From Loktanella sp. D2R18 (GTDB lineage: Bacteria > Pseudomonadota > Alphaproteobacteria > Rhodobacterales > Rhodobacteraceae), in assembly GCF_003318235.1 (NCBI RefSeq), contig NZ_QOCG01000016.1, forward strand, positions 1-64,000: 64,000 nucleotides of DNA, given 5' to 3'. Shown in pieces: positions 50,404 to 60,690 of the stretch. Every line of letters begins with the position of its first letter. The stretch's first letter is position 1. The notes under the pieces are model-generated. The model did no database searches. It had not been told where the DNA came from and saw nothing but the letters and a program-made list of their open reading frames with translations. The position numbers and the translations under genes were made by a program.

Positions 50404-51180
50404 TTAGCGGTCGCGGAATTGGGGTTCACGCTTTTCAAGAAAAGCAGCCATACCTTCGGACTGGTCTTCTGTCGCGAACAACGACTGAAACAACCGCCGT
50501 TCATAACTTAAACCTTCAGCCAAGGTCGTTTCATAAGCTCGATCCACGGCTTCCTTGGCAGCGATCACCGCAATTTGGGACTTCTCCGCGATTTTCTCGG
50601 CGGTCGCGCGTGTTTCCGCCATTAATTTTTTTGCAGGAACCACGCGGCTGACAAGCCCGCTGCTTTCTGCCTCTTGCGCATCCATAAAGCGGCCCGTCAG
50701 ATGCATCTCCATCGATTTCGCCTTGCCGACAAAGCGGGTCAACCGTTGCGTCCCGCCAAGACCAGCAACAACCCCAAGGTTAATTTCAGGTTGGCCAAAT
50801 TTTGCGTTATCTGCTGCAATAATGAAATCACACATCATGGCCAATTCGCAGCCCCCGCCCAGCGCATATCCAGCAACGGCGGCAATGATCGGTTTGCGGG
50901 TATTGTTAAAACGGGTGGTTTCGCTTTCGAAAAACCGCGTGCTGTACATATCAACAAACGTCTTATCAGCCATTTCGGCAACGTCGGCGCCGGCGGCAAA
51001 TGCCTTTTCCGACCCAGCAATGATGATGCAACGCACCTTGTCGTTTGCGTCGGCCTGTTCCAGCGCCGTGCAGAGTTCGCGCAACAACGGCCCGTTCAGG
51101 GCATTCATCGCATTGGGGCGGTTCAATGTGATCGTCGCAATTGAATCGCTAATGTCGACAATGATTTTTTCAAAGGCCAT
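50404..51180 (-). CDS. Enoyl-CoA hydratase
   Basis: A 258-residue crotonase-fold enzyme that adds water to enoyl-CoA. Features are [16 protein letters not shown], the oxyanion-hole region [12 protein letters not shown] near 61-72, [24 protein letters not shown] near 99-122 and the catalytic Glu in [20 protein letters not shown] near 128-147. I chose the ATG at 51180; a GTG 21 bases upstream is in frame. It follows mutM in the minus direction, a frequent order in this group. Confidence 0.92.
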   Translation of the reverse strand: MAFEKIIVDISDSIATITLNRPNAMNALNGPLLRELCTALEQADANDKVRCIIIAGSEKAFAAGADVAEMADKTFVDMYSTRFFESETTRFNNTRKPIIAAVAGYALGGGCELAMMCDFIIAADNAKFGQPEINLGVVAGLGGTQRLTRFVGKAKSMEMHLTGRFMDAQEAESSGLVSRVVPAKKLMAETRATAEKIAEKSQIAVIAAKEAVDRAYETTLAEGLSYERRLFQSLFATEDQSEGMAAFLEKREPQFRDR

Positions 51181-51242
51181 GCTTGTGCTTTCTGTAACCA
51201 CGAATTGTCTTAGTGCTTAGCAAAGGGGAGAAACGGCGCAAG

Positions 51243-52094
51243 TTATCTTTGGCATTGCGGGCAAAAGAAAGATGAGCGTCCCGACTGTACGATTCGCTGG
51301 ATTGTCTTTTGACATCCGGGTGTTACGCATGTTTTTCCTTCTTGTCCGTAAACCCGAAAAACATGTTGAAAATATCCCAACTCACCATCTGATTGCCGAA
51401 AATCCCGCAATGAGGACCCACCTGCAGCGATCGCTTCTTCTAGCACTTCACGGATCAACGGCACCAAAGTCGCAATCCGCTTTGCGCTGATTTGTCCAGC
51501 TTTACGCTTGGGGTGGATGCCCGCGCGAAACAAGACCTCGCACACATAAATATTCCCCAACCCAGCAACAATGGTTTGGTCAAGCAGTGCAGTTTTGATC
51601 GGGGTGTTCTTCCCCTTCAACCGACCCATCAGATATGTTTCGTTAAATGCATTGCCCAACGGTTCCGGGCCAATATCGCGCATGAGCCAATGATCATCTT
51701 GGGTCGCCGTGTCCAACAGGTCCATCGCCCCAAAACGACGCGCATCGTTAAATGTAACCCGCGCACCGTTCTCCATATGCAGCACAACATGGTCATGTTT
51801 GGCGGGCACGGGGTGCGGGTGATGGAATTCACCGACCTTTACGCCGGACACCAACATGCGCCCCGACATGCCCAAGTGAATAAGCAACGTTTCACCGCTA
51901 TCCAAATCCACCAGAATATATTTTGATCGCCGCCTTAGGCCCAAAACACGGGTATCTTTCAACCGCGCCGCCATATTTTCAGGAAACGGCCAGCGCAGAT
52001 CAGGGCGGTTCACATCCGCGGCCACGATCATTTGGCCTTCCATCGCAGGGGAAATCCCTGCTTTGACGGTTTCCACTTCGGGCAGTTCAGGCAT
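51243..52094 (-). CDS. mutM: Formamidopyrimidine-DNA glycosylase
   Basis: MutM removes 8-oxoguanine and formamidopyrimidines from DNA. The 283-residue protein starts with the catalytic proline and glutamate (MPELPEVET), contains [34 protein letters not shown] with the H2TH Gly-Asn and GGSSLRDF, and ends in a zinc finger with CVTPGCQ and FFCPQCQR. Its start overlaps the preceding stop by one base (TAATG), so the two genes are translationally linked. Confidence 0.97.
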   Translation of the reverse strand: MPELPEVETVKAGISPAMEGQMIVAADVNRPDLRWPFPENMAARLKDTRVLGLRRRSKYILVDLDSGETLLIHLGMSGRMLVSGVKVGEFHHPHPVPAKHDHVVLHMENGARVTFNDARRFGAMDLLDTATQDDHWLMRDIGPEPLGNAFNETYLMGRLKGKNTPIKTALLDQTIVAGLGNIYVCEVLFRAGIHPKRKAGQISAKRIATLVPLIREVLEEAIAAGGSSLRDFRQSDGELGYFQHVFRVYGQEGKTCVTPGCQKTIQRIVQSGRSSFFCPQCQR

Positions 52095-52726
52095 TATGAC
52101 TCACAGTTCTTTTCGATTTGTGCGTGCGCATATGTCAAGAAAGGGCGAATGCCGACAAGGTATTTCATGACCTCGGCTTTCTTTCCATCTGCCGTGCGCA
52201 CAATATATGCATAGTGGCCATTATCGCGTAGCGACACCACATCGTGCCATACAAAATCAACCTCGCGAAAGAACCAATCTTTGTGAATAACGCCGTACTG
52301 ATCGTACCGAAGTTCATACAGGTTCGTATACAGCAGACTATAGGCGACGATCACACTCACCCCAACTTTTAGGTAGGGAATATCGGGCACATAATCTGCG
52401 CCGCCTAGCCACACCATCCACAAGAGTGCCCCGCTTACCCCGAGGCTGATCAGCCGCAAACCGATTGTCGGACGCAAAACCGTTTCATTTAGCGACTGCT
52501 GCGGCGCGGCATTTTTTCCAACACCCGCGATGAGACTTATATCTGTGGGCAGATTACTCAATTGTGTCTTGGCAAGCCGCGTTTGCGCAACCTCGCGCCC
52601 ATCGCTGTCACGCACATTGGTAAAACCATTCACCCGTTTTTTGAAACGGAACCACAAGTAATAGCCCCCGCAAAGCACCGCCAACCAGAAAATGATCCCA
52701 AAAACACTAAAAAATGCGCCAAGCAT
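52094..52726 (-). CDS. Unknown membrane protein upstream of mutM
   Basis: A 210-residue protein with an N-terminal helix ([22 protein letters not shown]) and two more in the middle ([19 protein letters not shown] and [16 protein letters not shown]), then a soluble C-terminal part that looks like a PH-like domain ([30 protein letters not shown]). I do not recognise a family. It overlaps mutM by one base, so its translation is coupled to DNA repair, but this may be only positional. Confidence 0.75.
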   Translation of the reverse strand: MLGAFFSVFGIIFWLAVLCGGYYLWFRFKKRVNGFTNVRDSDGREVAQTRLAKTQLSNLPTDISLIAGVGKNAAPQQSLNETVLRPTIGLRLISLGVSGALLWMVWLGGADYVPDIPYLKVGVSVIVAYSLLYTNLYELRYDQYGVIHKDWFFREVDFVWHDVVSLRDNGHYAYIVRTADGKKAEVMKYLVGIRPFLTYAHAQIEKNCES

Positions 52727-52818
52727 GTTTGTTCGGTCCCCCGTGGCAGATTGACAGTTTGTCTATTGCCTCAACTGCGTATAACCCATTTGGGACAGTA
52801 TTCGGGCGAAAGATTGAC

Positions 52819-53571
52819 ATGACCGACAAGCCAGAGACAACCACCCACTTTGGGTTTGAAACCGTGCCAGAAGGCGACAAAGCAGGCCGCGTGCAGGGCG
52901 TGTTTTCCTCCGTGGCCAGCAAGTATGACATTATGAATGATGTCATGTCCGTGGGCATTCACCGGGTTTGGAAAGATGCGATGATGGATTGGTTGGCTCC
53001 GCGTCCCGGCCAACGGCTGCTAGATGTGGCGGGTGGAACGGGCGATATTTCGTTCCGCTTCTTGAAACGCGCTGGGCATGGGCATTCGACCGTGCTCGAT
53101 ATTACCGAATCTATGCTGGTCGAGGGCCGCAAACGCGCCGAAGCCGAACGCATGTCAGACAGCCTTGACTGGGTTGTCGGCGACGCGATGGCCCTGCCTT
53201 TTGATGACAACACATTCGACGTTTACACCATCAGCTTTGGCATTCGCAACGTGACCCGCCCCCAAGAAGCGCTGAACGAAGCCTACCGAGTGCTCAAACC
53301 CGGCGGACGTTTGATGGTTCTGGAATTCAGCCAACTGCCGAATCCGATGATGCAGGCCGCATATGACGCCTATTCGTTTAACGTCATCCCGCGCATGGGG
53401 CAGCTGATTGCGGGCGACCGTGATAGTTACCAATATCTCGTCGAATCGATCCGCAACTTCCCTGACCAAGACACATTCTTGGGGATGCTACGCACTGCGG
53501 GCTTTGGAAATGCGAAATATCGCAACCTATCGCTGGGCATTGCGGCGCTGCATTCGGGCTGGAAACTTTAA
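52819..53571 (+). CDS. ubiE: UbiE, ubiquinone/menaquinone methyltransferase
   Basis: UbiE methylates 2-polyprenyl-6-methoxybenzoquinol in ubiquinone synthesis. The 250-residue protein has the family signature [25 protein letters not shown] near residues 29-53, the SAM-binding [16 protein letters not shown] near 74-89, and the second signature [33 protein letters not shown] chose the ATG at 52819, which opens the family start. It is followed after one base by ubiB. Confidence 0.96.
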   Translation: MTDKPETTTHFGFETVPEGDKAGRVQGVFSSVASKYDIMNDVMSVGIHRVWKDAMMDWLAPRPGQRLLDVAGGTGDISFRFLKRAGHGHSTVLDITESMLVEGRKRAEAERMSDSLDWVVGDAMALPFDDNTFDVYTISFGIRNVTRPQEALNEAYRVLKPGGRLMVLEFSQLPNPMMQAAYDAYSFNVIPRMGQLIAGDRDSYQYLVESIRNFPDQDTFLGMLRTAGFGNAKYRNLSLGIAALHSGWKL

Positions 53572-53572
53572 T

Positions 53573-55102
53573 ATGCGCGGGCCTCACAACATTATCCGCC
53601 TGATCAGAACGGGTGCGACGTTTGAACGAACGGGCGCGATGAAGGTTGTTCTGGACGCATTAGACGCGGGACCGGTTCTGCGTATCGCGTTGCGTGCACT
53701 TGTCTGGCCTGTCCAGTGGCTCGGGTATGAAGGCGACAAGTCGATGCCCCCAGCAACGCGGGCGCTGACGGCACTTGGTCCTGCCTATATAAAGTTCGGT
53801 CAGGTTCTTTCGACCCGGCCAGATGTCGTCGGCGACGACATGGCGCAACAACTACGGGTCTTGCAGGACCAGCTTCCGCCGTTTTCAATGGCTGCGGCCA
53901 AGGCCGCGATCCAAAGTGAACTGGGCGCATCAACCGATGATCTGTTCACCACATTTTCGGAACCCGTCGCCGCCGCATCATTGGCCCAAGTCCACAAAGC
54001 ACATTTGGCAGACACCGGCGAAGCCGTCGCCGTAAAAGTCCTGCGTCCCGGCATCGAAAAAGCGTTTCGCAAAGACATCGACGCCTTCTACTTTGCGGCC
54101 CGCGCGATTGAGTTTCTTTCACCATCATCCCGCCGACTACGCCCCATAGATGTGGTCACCCATTTCGAAGGTATCGTGATGGGCGAACTGGATTTGCGGT
54201 TGGAAAGCTCTGCCGCGGCAGAGTTCGCGACCAACACCGAAGGTGACGCAGGCTTTCAAGTGCCGCGAATCCGGTGGCACCTGTCCAGCCGACGTGTGAT
54301 GACGCTTGATTGGGCAGAGGGCGGGAGTATTGGCGATAATGCAGCGCTTGACGCCGCCGGCCTTGACCGCAGTGTTCTTGCCACACGGGTGCTGCAGTTG
54401 TTTCTGAACCAAGCATTGCGCGACGGTTTTTTCCACGGCGACATGCATCAAGGCAATCTAAAAGTCGCTGCGAACGGCGATATCATTGCCTATGATTTTG
54501 GGATCATGGGGCGGATTGATGAATACACCCGCCGGGTCTACGCCGAGATCCTTTTTGGGTTCATTCGCAAGGATTATCAGCGCGTTGCCGAAGTCCACTT
54601 CGAAGCGGGCTATGTTCCGGCGGACCAAGATGTCGACGAATTTGCCCGTGCGTTGCGCGCTGTGGGCGAGCCGATATTTGGAATGGATGCCAGCCATATT
54701 TCTATGGCCCGCTTATTGAATTATCTCTTTGAAGTGACCGAACGTTTCGGCATGGAAACCCGTACCGAATTGATTTTGCTACAAAGAACCATGGTTGTTG
54801 TTGAAGGTGTCGCGAGGTCGCTTGATCCACATATGAACATTTGGCAAGATGCTAAACCCGTTGTCGAAAACTACATAAAGCAAAGCATTGGACCAAAGGC
54901 ATTGCTGCGTGATCTCGGCAAAACCATGATGATCTTGTCTCGGTTCGGGCCGCAATTGCCCCGTATCGCCGAAGAGACCCTGATCCGCCGCAACAATCCA
55001 ACACCACCTCTTCAGCAAAACACTATCGCCGATGGCATAAAGTGGATGCTTCTTGGTGCTGGGTTAGTAGCGCTTGGTGTATGGATCAGTGCGGTTCTTT
55101 AG
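53573..55102 (+). CDS. ubiB: UbiB, ubiquinone biosynthesis kinase-like protein
   Basis: UbiB is an atypical kinase/ATPase that supports ubiquinone synthesis at the inner membrane. The 509-residue protein has the KxGQ motif in ALTALGPAYIKFGQVLSTRPD, the Ala-rich nucleotide loop PVAAASLAQVHKAHL, VAVKVLRPGIEK, and the HGDMHQGNL catalytic loop and YDFGIMG segment. C-terminal hydrophobic segments anchor it. It follows ubiE closely. Its stop overlaps the convergent flgD gene by 4 bases. Confidence 0.95.
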   Translation: MRGPHNIIRLIRTGATFERTGAMKVVLDALDAGPVLRIALRALVWPVQWLGYEGDKSMPPATRALTALGPAYIKFGQVLSTRPDVVGDDMAQQLRVLQDQLPPFSMAAAKAAIQSELGASTDDLFTTFSEPVAAASLAQVHKAHLADTGEAVAVKVLRPGIEKAFRKDIDAFYFAARAIEFLSPSSRRLRPIDVVTHFEGIVMGELDLRLESSAAAEFATNTEGDAGFQVPRIRWHLSSRRVMTLDWAEGGSIGDNAALDAAGLDRSVLATRVLQLFLNQALRDGFFHGDMHQGNLKVAANGDIIAYDFGIMGRIDEYTRRVYAEILFGFIRKDYQRVAEVHFEAGYVPADQDVDEFARALRAVGEPIFGMDASHISMARLLNYLFEVTERFGMETRTELILLQRTMVVVEGVARSLDPHMNIWQDAKPVVENYIKQSIGPKALLRDLGKTMMILSRFGPQLPRIAEETLIRRNNPTPPLQQNTIADGIKWMLLGAGLVALGVWISAVL

Positions 55103-55761
55103 GCCTCCGGATCGCGCAATGCACTGACTTGTGATGTTGCAACCGCGACATCACCTTCTAGGATCAATATCGTCTCGCCTGCCTGCGCACGTACTTCGGT
55201 GACGGTACTATACACCTCCACCGCGTCTTGGGTCAGGATTTCGCCATCAAGTGAGCTCGTCAGTTCGAAAGAATAAAGCCCATCCGCGAATGGGTAGCCG
55301 CCTGTATCCACACCCGCCCATTCAATTGGATCAGCACTAATCGGAACCTCAAAACGCTGCACCTCAACCCCCAATTCATTGCGCACGACAACTTCGGCAT
55401 GATCAGCGAGCGCCGCAGGGTTCGGTGACAATGTGACGGGTTGGCCATCAAAATATGCAGGTGTCGCGGCGCGCGCCTCTTTGCCGACCCAGGCAGCCAT
55501 ATCGGCAAGCCCGCCTGACGTTAACTGCACGCTAAGCGCTTTAAGCAGATCATTTGTCATCACCGCCTGCTCAAGCCCCGAAAATGTTGCAAGCTGTGTC
55601 GCATAATCGGTTGAATCGACCGGATTGAGCGGGTCCTGGTTTTGCATTTGCACCGTCAACATATTGAGAAACATTTCAAAATCCGCGCTGATACCTGTTG
55701 TCGTCGCGGGAGACGACGTGGTCGTTGTCGCAGTGGTCTGAGTTGTATCGGTTACTTCCAT
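55099..55761 (-). CDS. flgD: Flagellar hook capping protein FlgD
   Basis: FlgD forms the scaffold at the tip of the growing flagellar hook. The 220-residue protein has the family start FEMFLNMLTVQMQNQDPLNPVDSTDYATQLATFSGLEQ near residues 28-65 and the C-terminal FlgD Ig-like part (EVQRFEVPISADPIEWAGVDTGGYPFADGLYSF). It lies downstream of fliK with a 9-base gap and probably shares its transcript. Confidence 0.92.
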   Translation of the reverse strand: MEVTDTTQTTATTTTSSPATTTGISADFEMFLNMLTVQMQNQDPLNPVDSTDYATQLATFSGLEQAVMTNDLLKALSVQLTSGGLADMAAWVGKEARAATPAYFDGQPVTLSPNPAALADHAEVVVRNELGVEVQRFEVPISADPIEWAGVDTGGYPFADGLYSFELTSSLDGEILTQDAVEVYSTVTEVRAQAGETILILEGDVAVATSQVSALRDPEA

Positions 55762-55770
55762 GGAAGACTC

Positions 55771-57054
55771 CTATAGTTTGATGTCCAAACCGCTTATGCT
55801 TACGATCTGTATTTCTTGTTGAATTAAGACCTCGTCGGCCTCGTCGGCTTGATCATATGCACCTTCAGTAGCGCTCTGGTGTGACTGCGATGCATTTTCA
55901 CGCTGCCCAAAGGAAAATGAGATGTCATTGTAACCAAGTTCCCGAAACTCTTGGCTCAGCGTCTCAATATGCTTGCGCAGAAGGTCCGCTGTTTCTTGGC
56001 GCTCTGCGGAGATGGTCAATGTAATGGCCGTATCGATCACGGACATTGTCATCCGTACGCGCCCCAGCTCTTCGGGGTTAAGTGAAATTTCTGTAGGACG
56101 GCCCGACCGCTCTGTCACCGCAACAGCAATCTGCGATGCCACGTGACGGGCCGTATCGACCTGCGCTGTCGTCGCCGGTTGGCTGACAAGCGCTTGGGTC
56201 TGCAAGACGCGATCCGCCTGCGCGACAAACAATGGTTCAATTTCTGCAGGCACCGCGGGGCCATATGCAGCGAGCGTCTCTCTTTGAAATGCAGCAACAA
56301 TAGGTGCTGTCGTTGCGGAAGGAACCACGCGTGAGACATGGTCTTTATGCGAAGCTGGGGCCAGCTCCTGCAATTGCGGCCTTGGTACAGATCGGCCTTG
56401 ATCCACAGCGGTCGATTTCGGACCCAGCCCAGGTGTGATTTGCGCTATTTTTGACGTGTCTTGATCGACCCTGTACACTGTTTTTTGAACACCCAGCCGG
56501 TCATTTAGCGATGCTTTTGACATATCAAAACGATCATCACGCACCATCTTTAACCTATCTCGAGTATCAGTTTGCAGCCCAATCACGGTTTGTGGAATGT
56601 CCCGAACTTTGTGCGGCCCCGATTGCTCTGGCGAAGGTGTTCGTTGTCTTTCAAGAACGAGCCGTTCATGTTTCTCAGGTACCTCAATCGGCGGGACCTT
56701 TACGGTGGTGCTGTCTCGCGAAAATGGTTTATTTCCTATGGACGCAGAACTGGCAGCAGACTTGACCTCAACTTGTTGTCCTTCATCGCGCCCCATGTTT
56801 GGCGGCACCGGATGCGCCACCACTCCCAATATTTCACCAAACGGAACATCATCATCCTGATCTCGGCTGATCTCGGCCGCGTCAGGCTCAACGGCAACCT
56901 CGGCCTGTTCCGTGCCCTCAGCACCTTCGCCCGCCGCAAGCCCATCTAGCAAATCGGCAAACCTCGCCCCCCCTTCGGCAACCGATAGGGTTTCGCCATG
57001 GGTTGGGGTCAGCGCACTGGTATTGGCCGCGTCTGGCTGCAAGAAGGGTATCAT
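55771..57054 (-). CDS. fliK: Flagellar hook-length control protein FliK
   Basis: FliK measures hook length and switches export to filament proteins. The 427-residue protein has a variable central region rich in Gln, Asp and Pro and the conserved C-terminal FliK domain, RPTEISLNPEELGRVRMTMSVI near residues 318-339, then ITLTISAERQETADLLRKHIETLSQEFRELGY. It is short compared with many FliK proteins of the group. It is divergent from the rod-binding gene and shares a transcript with flgD. Confidence 0.88.
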   Translation of the reverse strand: MIPFLQPDAANTSALTPTHGETLSVAEGGARFADLLDGLAAGEGAEGTEQAEVAVEPDAAEISRDQDDDVPFGEILGVVAHPVPPNMGRDEGQQVEVKSAASSASIGNKPFSRDSTTVKVPPIEVPEKHERLVLERQRTPSPEQSGPHKVRDIPQTVIGLQTDTRDRLKMVRDDRFDMSKASLNDRLGVQKTVYRVDQDTSKIAQITPGLGPKSTAVDQGRSVPRPQLQELAPASHKDHVSRVVPSATTAPIVAAFQRETLAAYGPAVPAEIEPLFVAQADRVLQTQALVSQPATTAQVDTARHVASQIAVAVTERSGRPTEISLNPEELGRVRMTMSVIDTAITLTISAERQETADLLRKHIETLSQEFRELGYNDISFSFGQRENASQSHQSATEGAYDQADEADEVLIQQEIQIVSISGLDIKL

Positions 57055-57157
57055 CGGCGCTCCGGTTGAATTTATGGACCCACTCTTTTTCTCTGGAAAT
57101 ACTTACTGATTGTTTACGGATCACTGGCAAAGTGAAAAAAATTTGACGGAGAACCCG

Positions 57158-57451
57158 ATGACAACCACCCCAGTGTTACCTGCCCCCCGCTCAGCGCCGA
57201 CCTTGCCTGACTACATACAAAACGATGCGAAACTGCGTGAGGCCGCGCAGCAACTTGAGGTATCGTTTTTGGCAGAAATGCTAAAGTCCACTGGGCTTGG
57301 CACCCAAGTCAGCGCGTTCGGAGGCGGTGCTGGAGAGGAACACTTTGGATCGTTCCTGCGCGAATCTCAGGCGAATGAGATGGTGAAATCAGGGGGAATC
57401 GGCCTTGCCGAGGCTCTATTCGAGGCAATGAAAGCAAAATGGCATGCATGA
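57158..57451 (+). CDS. Flagellar rod-binding protein (FlgJ N-domain type)
   Basis: A 97-residue protein matching the rod-binding domain of FlgJ: AAQQLEVSFLAEMLKSTGLG near residues 29-48, then SFLRESQANEMVKSGGIGLAEALFEAM at the end. It lacks the muramidase domain and is therefore the short form of alphaproteobacteria. The ATG at 57158 has GGAGAACCCG just before it; an earlier in-frame start is unlikely. It overlaps the next gene by 8 bases. Confidence 0.88.
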   Translation: MTTTPVLPAPRSAPTLPDYIQNDAKLREAAQQLEVSFLAEMLKSTGLGTQVSAFGGGAGEEHFGSFLRESQANEMVKSGGIGLAEALFEAMKAKWHA

Positions 57452-57785
57452 CTCTGTTGTCACATCACTTTTTACGACACTTGAGGCGGAACGTTCCGCG
57501 CTCCTATCAGGAAAATTCCACCTGCTCCTTGCGCTCGAAGAAACAAAATCAGCGCAGTTTCAAGACCTCGAAAACCGGAAGCCCACGACAGAAAACCTGC
57601 AAGCGATTCGCCTCGGGCTCACTGAAAATCAGCGTTTGTTTGCTGCTGCAATTGCTGGGATTAAATCTGCGCGAAACCGCATTGACGCGCTGCAGAACGT
57701 GCGTACAGGGCTGCATGTCTATGATGAATTCGGGGCAATGGCGATCGTTGCAGTGCAACAACCTGCAATCGAAAAGAAGGCTTAA
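57444..57785 (+). CDS. FlgN-like flagellar chaperone
   Basis: A 113-residue, almost fully helical protein (TLEAERSALLSGKFHLLLALEETKSAQF and LRLGLTENQRLFAAAIAGIKSARNRID-like pattern) that resembles FlgN, the export chaperone for the hook-associated proteins FlgK and FlgL. Sequence identity to named FlgN is low in this group, so the call rests on pattern, length and position right after the rod-binding gene, which it overlaps. Confidence 0.6.
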   Translation: MHDSVVTSLFTTLEAERSALLSGKFHLLLALEETKSAQFQDLENRKPTTENLQAIRLGLTENQRLFAAAIAGIKSARNRIDALQNVRTGLHVYDEFGAMAIVAVQQPAIEKKA

Positions 57786-57791
57786 ATTGGA

Positions 57792-57923
57792 TCAAATTTT
57801 CAGCTTTTGAACAACTGGCGTTAACGCATTGTTTATAGAAGTTTGGTCACTTAGCGACACCGCCAAAACGGCTAACTGCCCACCCAATACGGCGCAGCAA
57901 ATATCGTCAGAATGACGTTTCAT
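57792..57923 (-). pseudogene. Possible remnant reading frame downstream of truncated motB
   Basis: A 43-codon frame on the motB strand contains AVLGGQLAVLAVSLSDQTS, which looks protein-like but has no ribosome site and no family I recognise. It lies between the motB remnant and flgN and could be the tail of a gene joined by deletion. The rest of 57786-57973 shows nothing else. Confidence 0.25.
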
Positions 57924-57973
57924 TCCGTGGAATATCCGCGGTTTCCTGAACAAACCCGGCGCAAAAGCGCCCA

Positions 57974-58084
57974 TCAAATAGGACCATGAAACATGGCTAC
58001 TTTCCACGCCCCGCCGTGGTGGCCACCACCACCAACAACCTTTTTGCGTTTAATAATCACCGGAGCATTTGAATTTGCACCCAT
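57974..58084 (-). pseudogene. motB: motB, truncated after about 30 codons
   Basis: The frame starts with a good ribosome site (GAGGTGGCGAA before ATG) and encodes a MotB N-terminus typical of alphaproteobacteria, with APVIIKRKKVVGG then HHGGAWKVA. In intact MotB this is followed by the membrane segment YADFVTAMMAFFLLMWL carrying the proton-channel Asp. Here six unrelated residues follow and a TGA stops it at residue 37. None of the other frames downstream restores the segment. Thus all of the channel and peptidoglycan-binding parts are missing. MotB would be non-functional; a deletion joining motB to unrelated sequence is the simplest reading. Confidence 0.88.
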
Positions 58085-58175
58085 TTCGCCACCTCATAGT
58101 TCACCCAATACCATCGATAGCGGTAGGGGTATGAAGGCAGGTTTAACGATTGGCTTTATGACAAATTGAGCGGGT

Positions 58176-58583
58176 TTAGTGATCAGCGACCTCTTGTTCG
58201 AACAGAACACTGCCTTTGGGGACAAACGGCGCACCAAGATGCGTATCTATCTCAGCACGAATGGCATCTAACGCATCCCGCGCGGCCAAAAACGCACGTG
58301 TCAGCGCAACAAAGGGGACACCAAATTCGCCACGTTCATCGCAGGCGCGCAAATCCTCTTCAAGCGCTTGCAGATCTCGCCGCGCCGCATAGAGCCGCCC
58401 CCAGATACGCCCAAGTTCGTCATCGCGCGGCAATATCCGGTCGGCCAAGCGATCAAGCAGCGCTTTTTGCCTTGCGGTCACAGAGTGGTGCTGTTCATGC
58501 GCCCCAGTTTCTAGGCGCAATTGCAGCACCACGATCCGATCAAGCAGATCGGCGGCCGCCAAAGGGACAAGTATATCGTTCAT
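58176..58583 (-). CDS. DUF6165-like protein
   Basis: A 135-residue soluble helical protein that begins MNDILVPLAAADLLDRIVVLQLRLET and resembles the DUF6165 family seen in glycan or lipopolysaccharide loci. Long helices follow (GRLYAARRDLQALEEDLRACDE). No function is known. I chose the ATG at 58583; an upstream start adds eight residues. It stands upstream of the motB remnant. Confidence 0.65.
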   Translation of the reverse strand: MNDILVPLAAADLLDRIVVLQLRLETGAHEQHHSVTARQKALLDRLADRILPRDDELGRIWGRLYAARRDLQALEEDLRACDERGEFGVPFVALTRAFLAARDALDAIRAEIDTHLGAPFVPKGSVLFEQEVADH

Positions 58584-58726
58584 GCCAAACTTTCTCATTC
58601 GCCTCAACGCTACGGTGAAAACCTTTCCGGAATGTGTTCAAAAGCCCGCTCAATGGCCAAAGCCCACCGGTGAAACCAACCTTGGATGCGAATAAAAGTC
58701 AAAAGAGGCACCGTACGGTGCCCCAA

Positions 58727-59776
58727 TTAAACCGCTTGATCGCGCGCGTGGTCTGTGTCTGAACACACGGCGCGGTCCAAAACGCGCTGTAGTGCTGCGC
58801 CGCGCGCAAAGTCAGGGCTTACCTGCGTTTGGGATCGGATTGCATCAATAAAACGGGTGTAATTGGACGCAACTGCGCGCAATGACACATCAGTCCAAGC
58901 TGCAGTGAGCATGTCGCCACCGATGCAGGACCGCAATGTGCTAATCTCATTTTCGAACTGCACCTCAAGCCCGCCATCGGTCCCAAACAAGCGCAACCGC
59001 AGGTCGTTGATATGACCGCTGGCAAACCGGCTGGCGTGGATCACGCCGATTGCGCCGTTTTCAAGCGCGACTTGCATTGTCATACTGTCGTTGGCATCAA
59101 GCGGGTACGCGCCAATCTGATTGCTCGCAGCCTTTTCAAATGTCTTGAGCCGACAGGACACGCGCGCCGTATCTGACCCGGCGGCAAATGTCGCGAAATC
59201 CAAAATATGTACACCAACATCACCCAAGACGCCCATCGACCCGTGCTGCATGGACAGCCGCCAGAGCCATTGGTCCTCGACCCGCCAGTCGCCCCATGCG
59301 GGTTGGGTCAGCCAGCTTTGTAGATAAGAGGCCTCAAAATGACGCACAGCCCCGATTTTACCCGCTGCGACCATTTCTGCCGCCTGCATCAGCGCGGGCA
59401 CATTACGGTAGGTGAGATTGACCATATTCACCACGCCGGCAGCCTGTGCCGCGCGCGCCATTTCTTCGGCATCACCGGCGTTTACCGCTAGCGGTTTCTC
59501 GCAAAGTACATGTTTTCCTGCGGCAAGGAACGGCATGGTCGTGACGTGGTGAATGGCATCGGGCGTGACGTTTGACACCGCATCAAATTCACTCCATGCG
59601 AGCGCCTCTTGGATATCATCAAACGCATGGGTAATCCCATGTTTAGCGTTAAATGCATGCAGGTTTTGCGCATTCGGATCAACACCCGCGACGACCTCTA
59701 CCCCATCCATCGCGGCATAGCTTTCGGCATGCTGGTTCGCCATGCCACCAGTGCCAATGATCAATACACGGATCAC
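58727..59776 (-). CDS. Gfo/Idh/MocA-family oxidoreductase
   Basis: A 349-residue NAD(P)-dependent sugar oxidoreductase. The Rossmann motif [20 protein letters not shown] is at residues 4-23, and the family signature [18 protein letters not shown] with the catalytic Lys lies near 90-107. The C-terminal domain begins around [12 protein letters not shown]. The substrate is a sugar or polyol but cannot be named. Its ATG overlaps the ThuA stop by 4 bases, so the two form an operon. Confidence 0.92.
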   Translation of the reverse strand: MIRVLIIGTGGMANQHAESYAAMDGVEVVAGVDPNAQNLHAFNAKHGITHAFDDIQEALAWSEFDAVSNVTPDAIHHVTTMPFLAAGKHVLCEKPLAVNAGDAEEMARAAQAAGVVNMVNLTYRNVPALMQAAEMVAAGKIGAVRHFEASYLQSWLTQPAWGDWRVEDQWLWRLSMQHGSMGVLGDVGVHILDFATFAAGSDTARVSCRLKTFEKAASNQIGAYPLDANDSMTMQVALENGAIGVIHASRFASGHINDLRLRLFGTDGGLEVQFENEISTLRSCIGGDMLTAAWTDVSLRAVASNYTRFIDAIRSQTQVSPDFARGAALQRVLDRAVCSDTDHARDQAV

Positions 59777-60555
59777 TTGAAACCCTCTTCGCCGTCTTGA
59801 TGCAAACGCGGTCCGCGTTCGGTGATCGGTTCCAGCGCTTGATCAACAGGCACGTTGGGGGCGTCATTCACTTGGGCAATGCGCGGGGCCGGATTATGTG
59901 CCCAGCGCACGGCATTGTGCAAAACGCGCTGCACATTTGGGTCGTGATAGGTGGGGTAGGTTTCATGCCCCGGACGGAAATAGAAAACATTCCCCGCGCC
60001 ACGCTTGTAGGTCAGCCCCGAACGGAACACCTCGCCGCCTTGGAACCAACTGATAAACACGGTTTCAAGCGGTTCAGGCACGCCAAAAGGTTCGCCGTAC
60101 ATTTCTTCGTTCTCAAGCTCGAAATGATCGGGTAGCCCCGCTGCAATCGGATGATTGCGCGAGGTCACCCATAGCCGTTCACGTTCGCCCGCCTCACGCC
60201 ACGTCAGGTTGCAGGGCGTGCCCATAAGGCGTTTAAAAATCTTGGCAAAATGCGCGGAATGCAACAAAATAAGCCCCATACCCGCATTCACATGGTCAGC
60301 GACACGTTCGACAACCTCGTCAGACACATCACCATGCGCGGCGTGGCCCCACCAAAGCAACACATCCGTTTGGCCAAGCCTTTCTTCGTGCAGCCCATGT
60401 TCAGGGTCTTGTAGCGTCGCGGTTTCAGCCTGAACCCCATCGCCGTTTAGCGCGGCAGCAATCGCACTGTGCATCCCGTCGGGATAGATGTCGGACACCA
60501 CTTTATTGGTTTTCTCATGGACGTTCTCGCCCCATACTACCACACGAATTGTCAT
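59773..60555 (-). CDS. ThuA-family protein
   Basis: A 260-residue protein of the ThuA trehalose-utilisation family (glutamine-amidotransferase-like fold). It opens [28 protein letters not shown], has [21 protein letters not shown] near 85-105 and [22 protein letters not shown] near 203-224. Such genes usually lie with Gfo/Idh/MocA oxidoreductases and act in sugar oxidation, as here. The exact reaction is unclear. Confidence 0.9.
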   Translation of the reverse strand: MTIRVVVWGENVHEKTNKVVSDIYPDGMHSAIAAALNGDGVQAETATLQDPEHGLHEERLGQTDVLLWWGHAAHGDVSDEVVERVADHVNAGMGLILLHSAHFAKIFKRLMGTPCNLTWREAGERERLWVTSRNHPIAAGLPDHFELENEEMYGEPFGVPEPLETVFISWFQGGEVFRSGLTYKRGAGNVFYFRPGHETYPTYHDPNVQRVLHNAVRWAHNPAPRIAQVNDAPNVPVDQALEPITERGPRLHQDGEEGFK

Positions 60556-60690
60556 CGGCGTCTCCTCCTCTCAAAGCGCTTTGGGAGACGTTGCGCCAGA
60601 GATACGCTGAACGCAAGATGCCGTACGCGGATGGGGTGCAATTTCACCAGTCCACCGTTATAGCTGAGCGCACACATCGGGGCAGTGGTT

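Noticed and set aside
57792..58084. motB broken by a single frameshift rather than a deletion
   Set aside because: No frame after codon 30 restores the membrane segment or the OmpA domain, and only about 180 bases remain before flgN.
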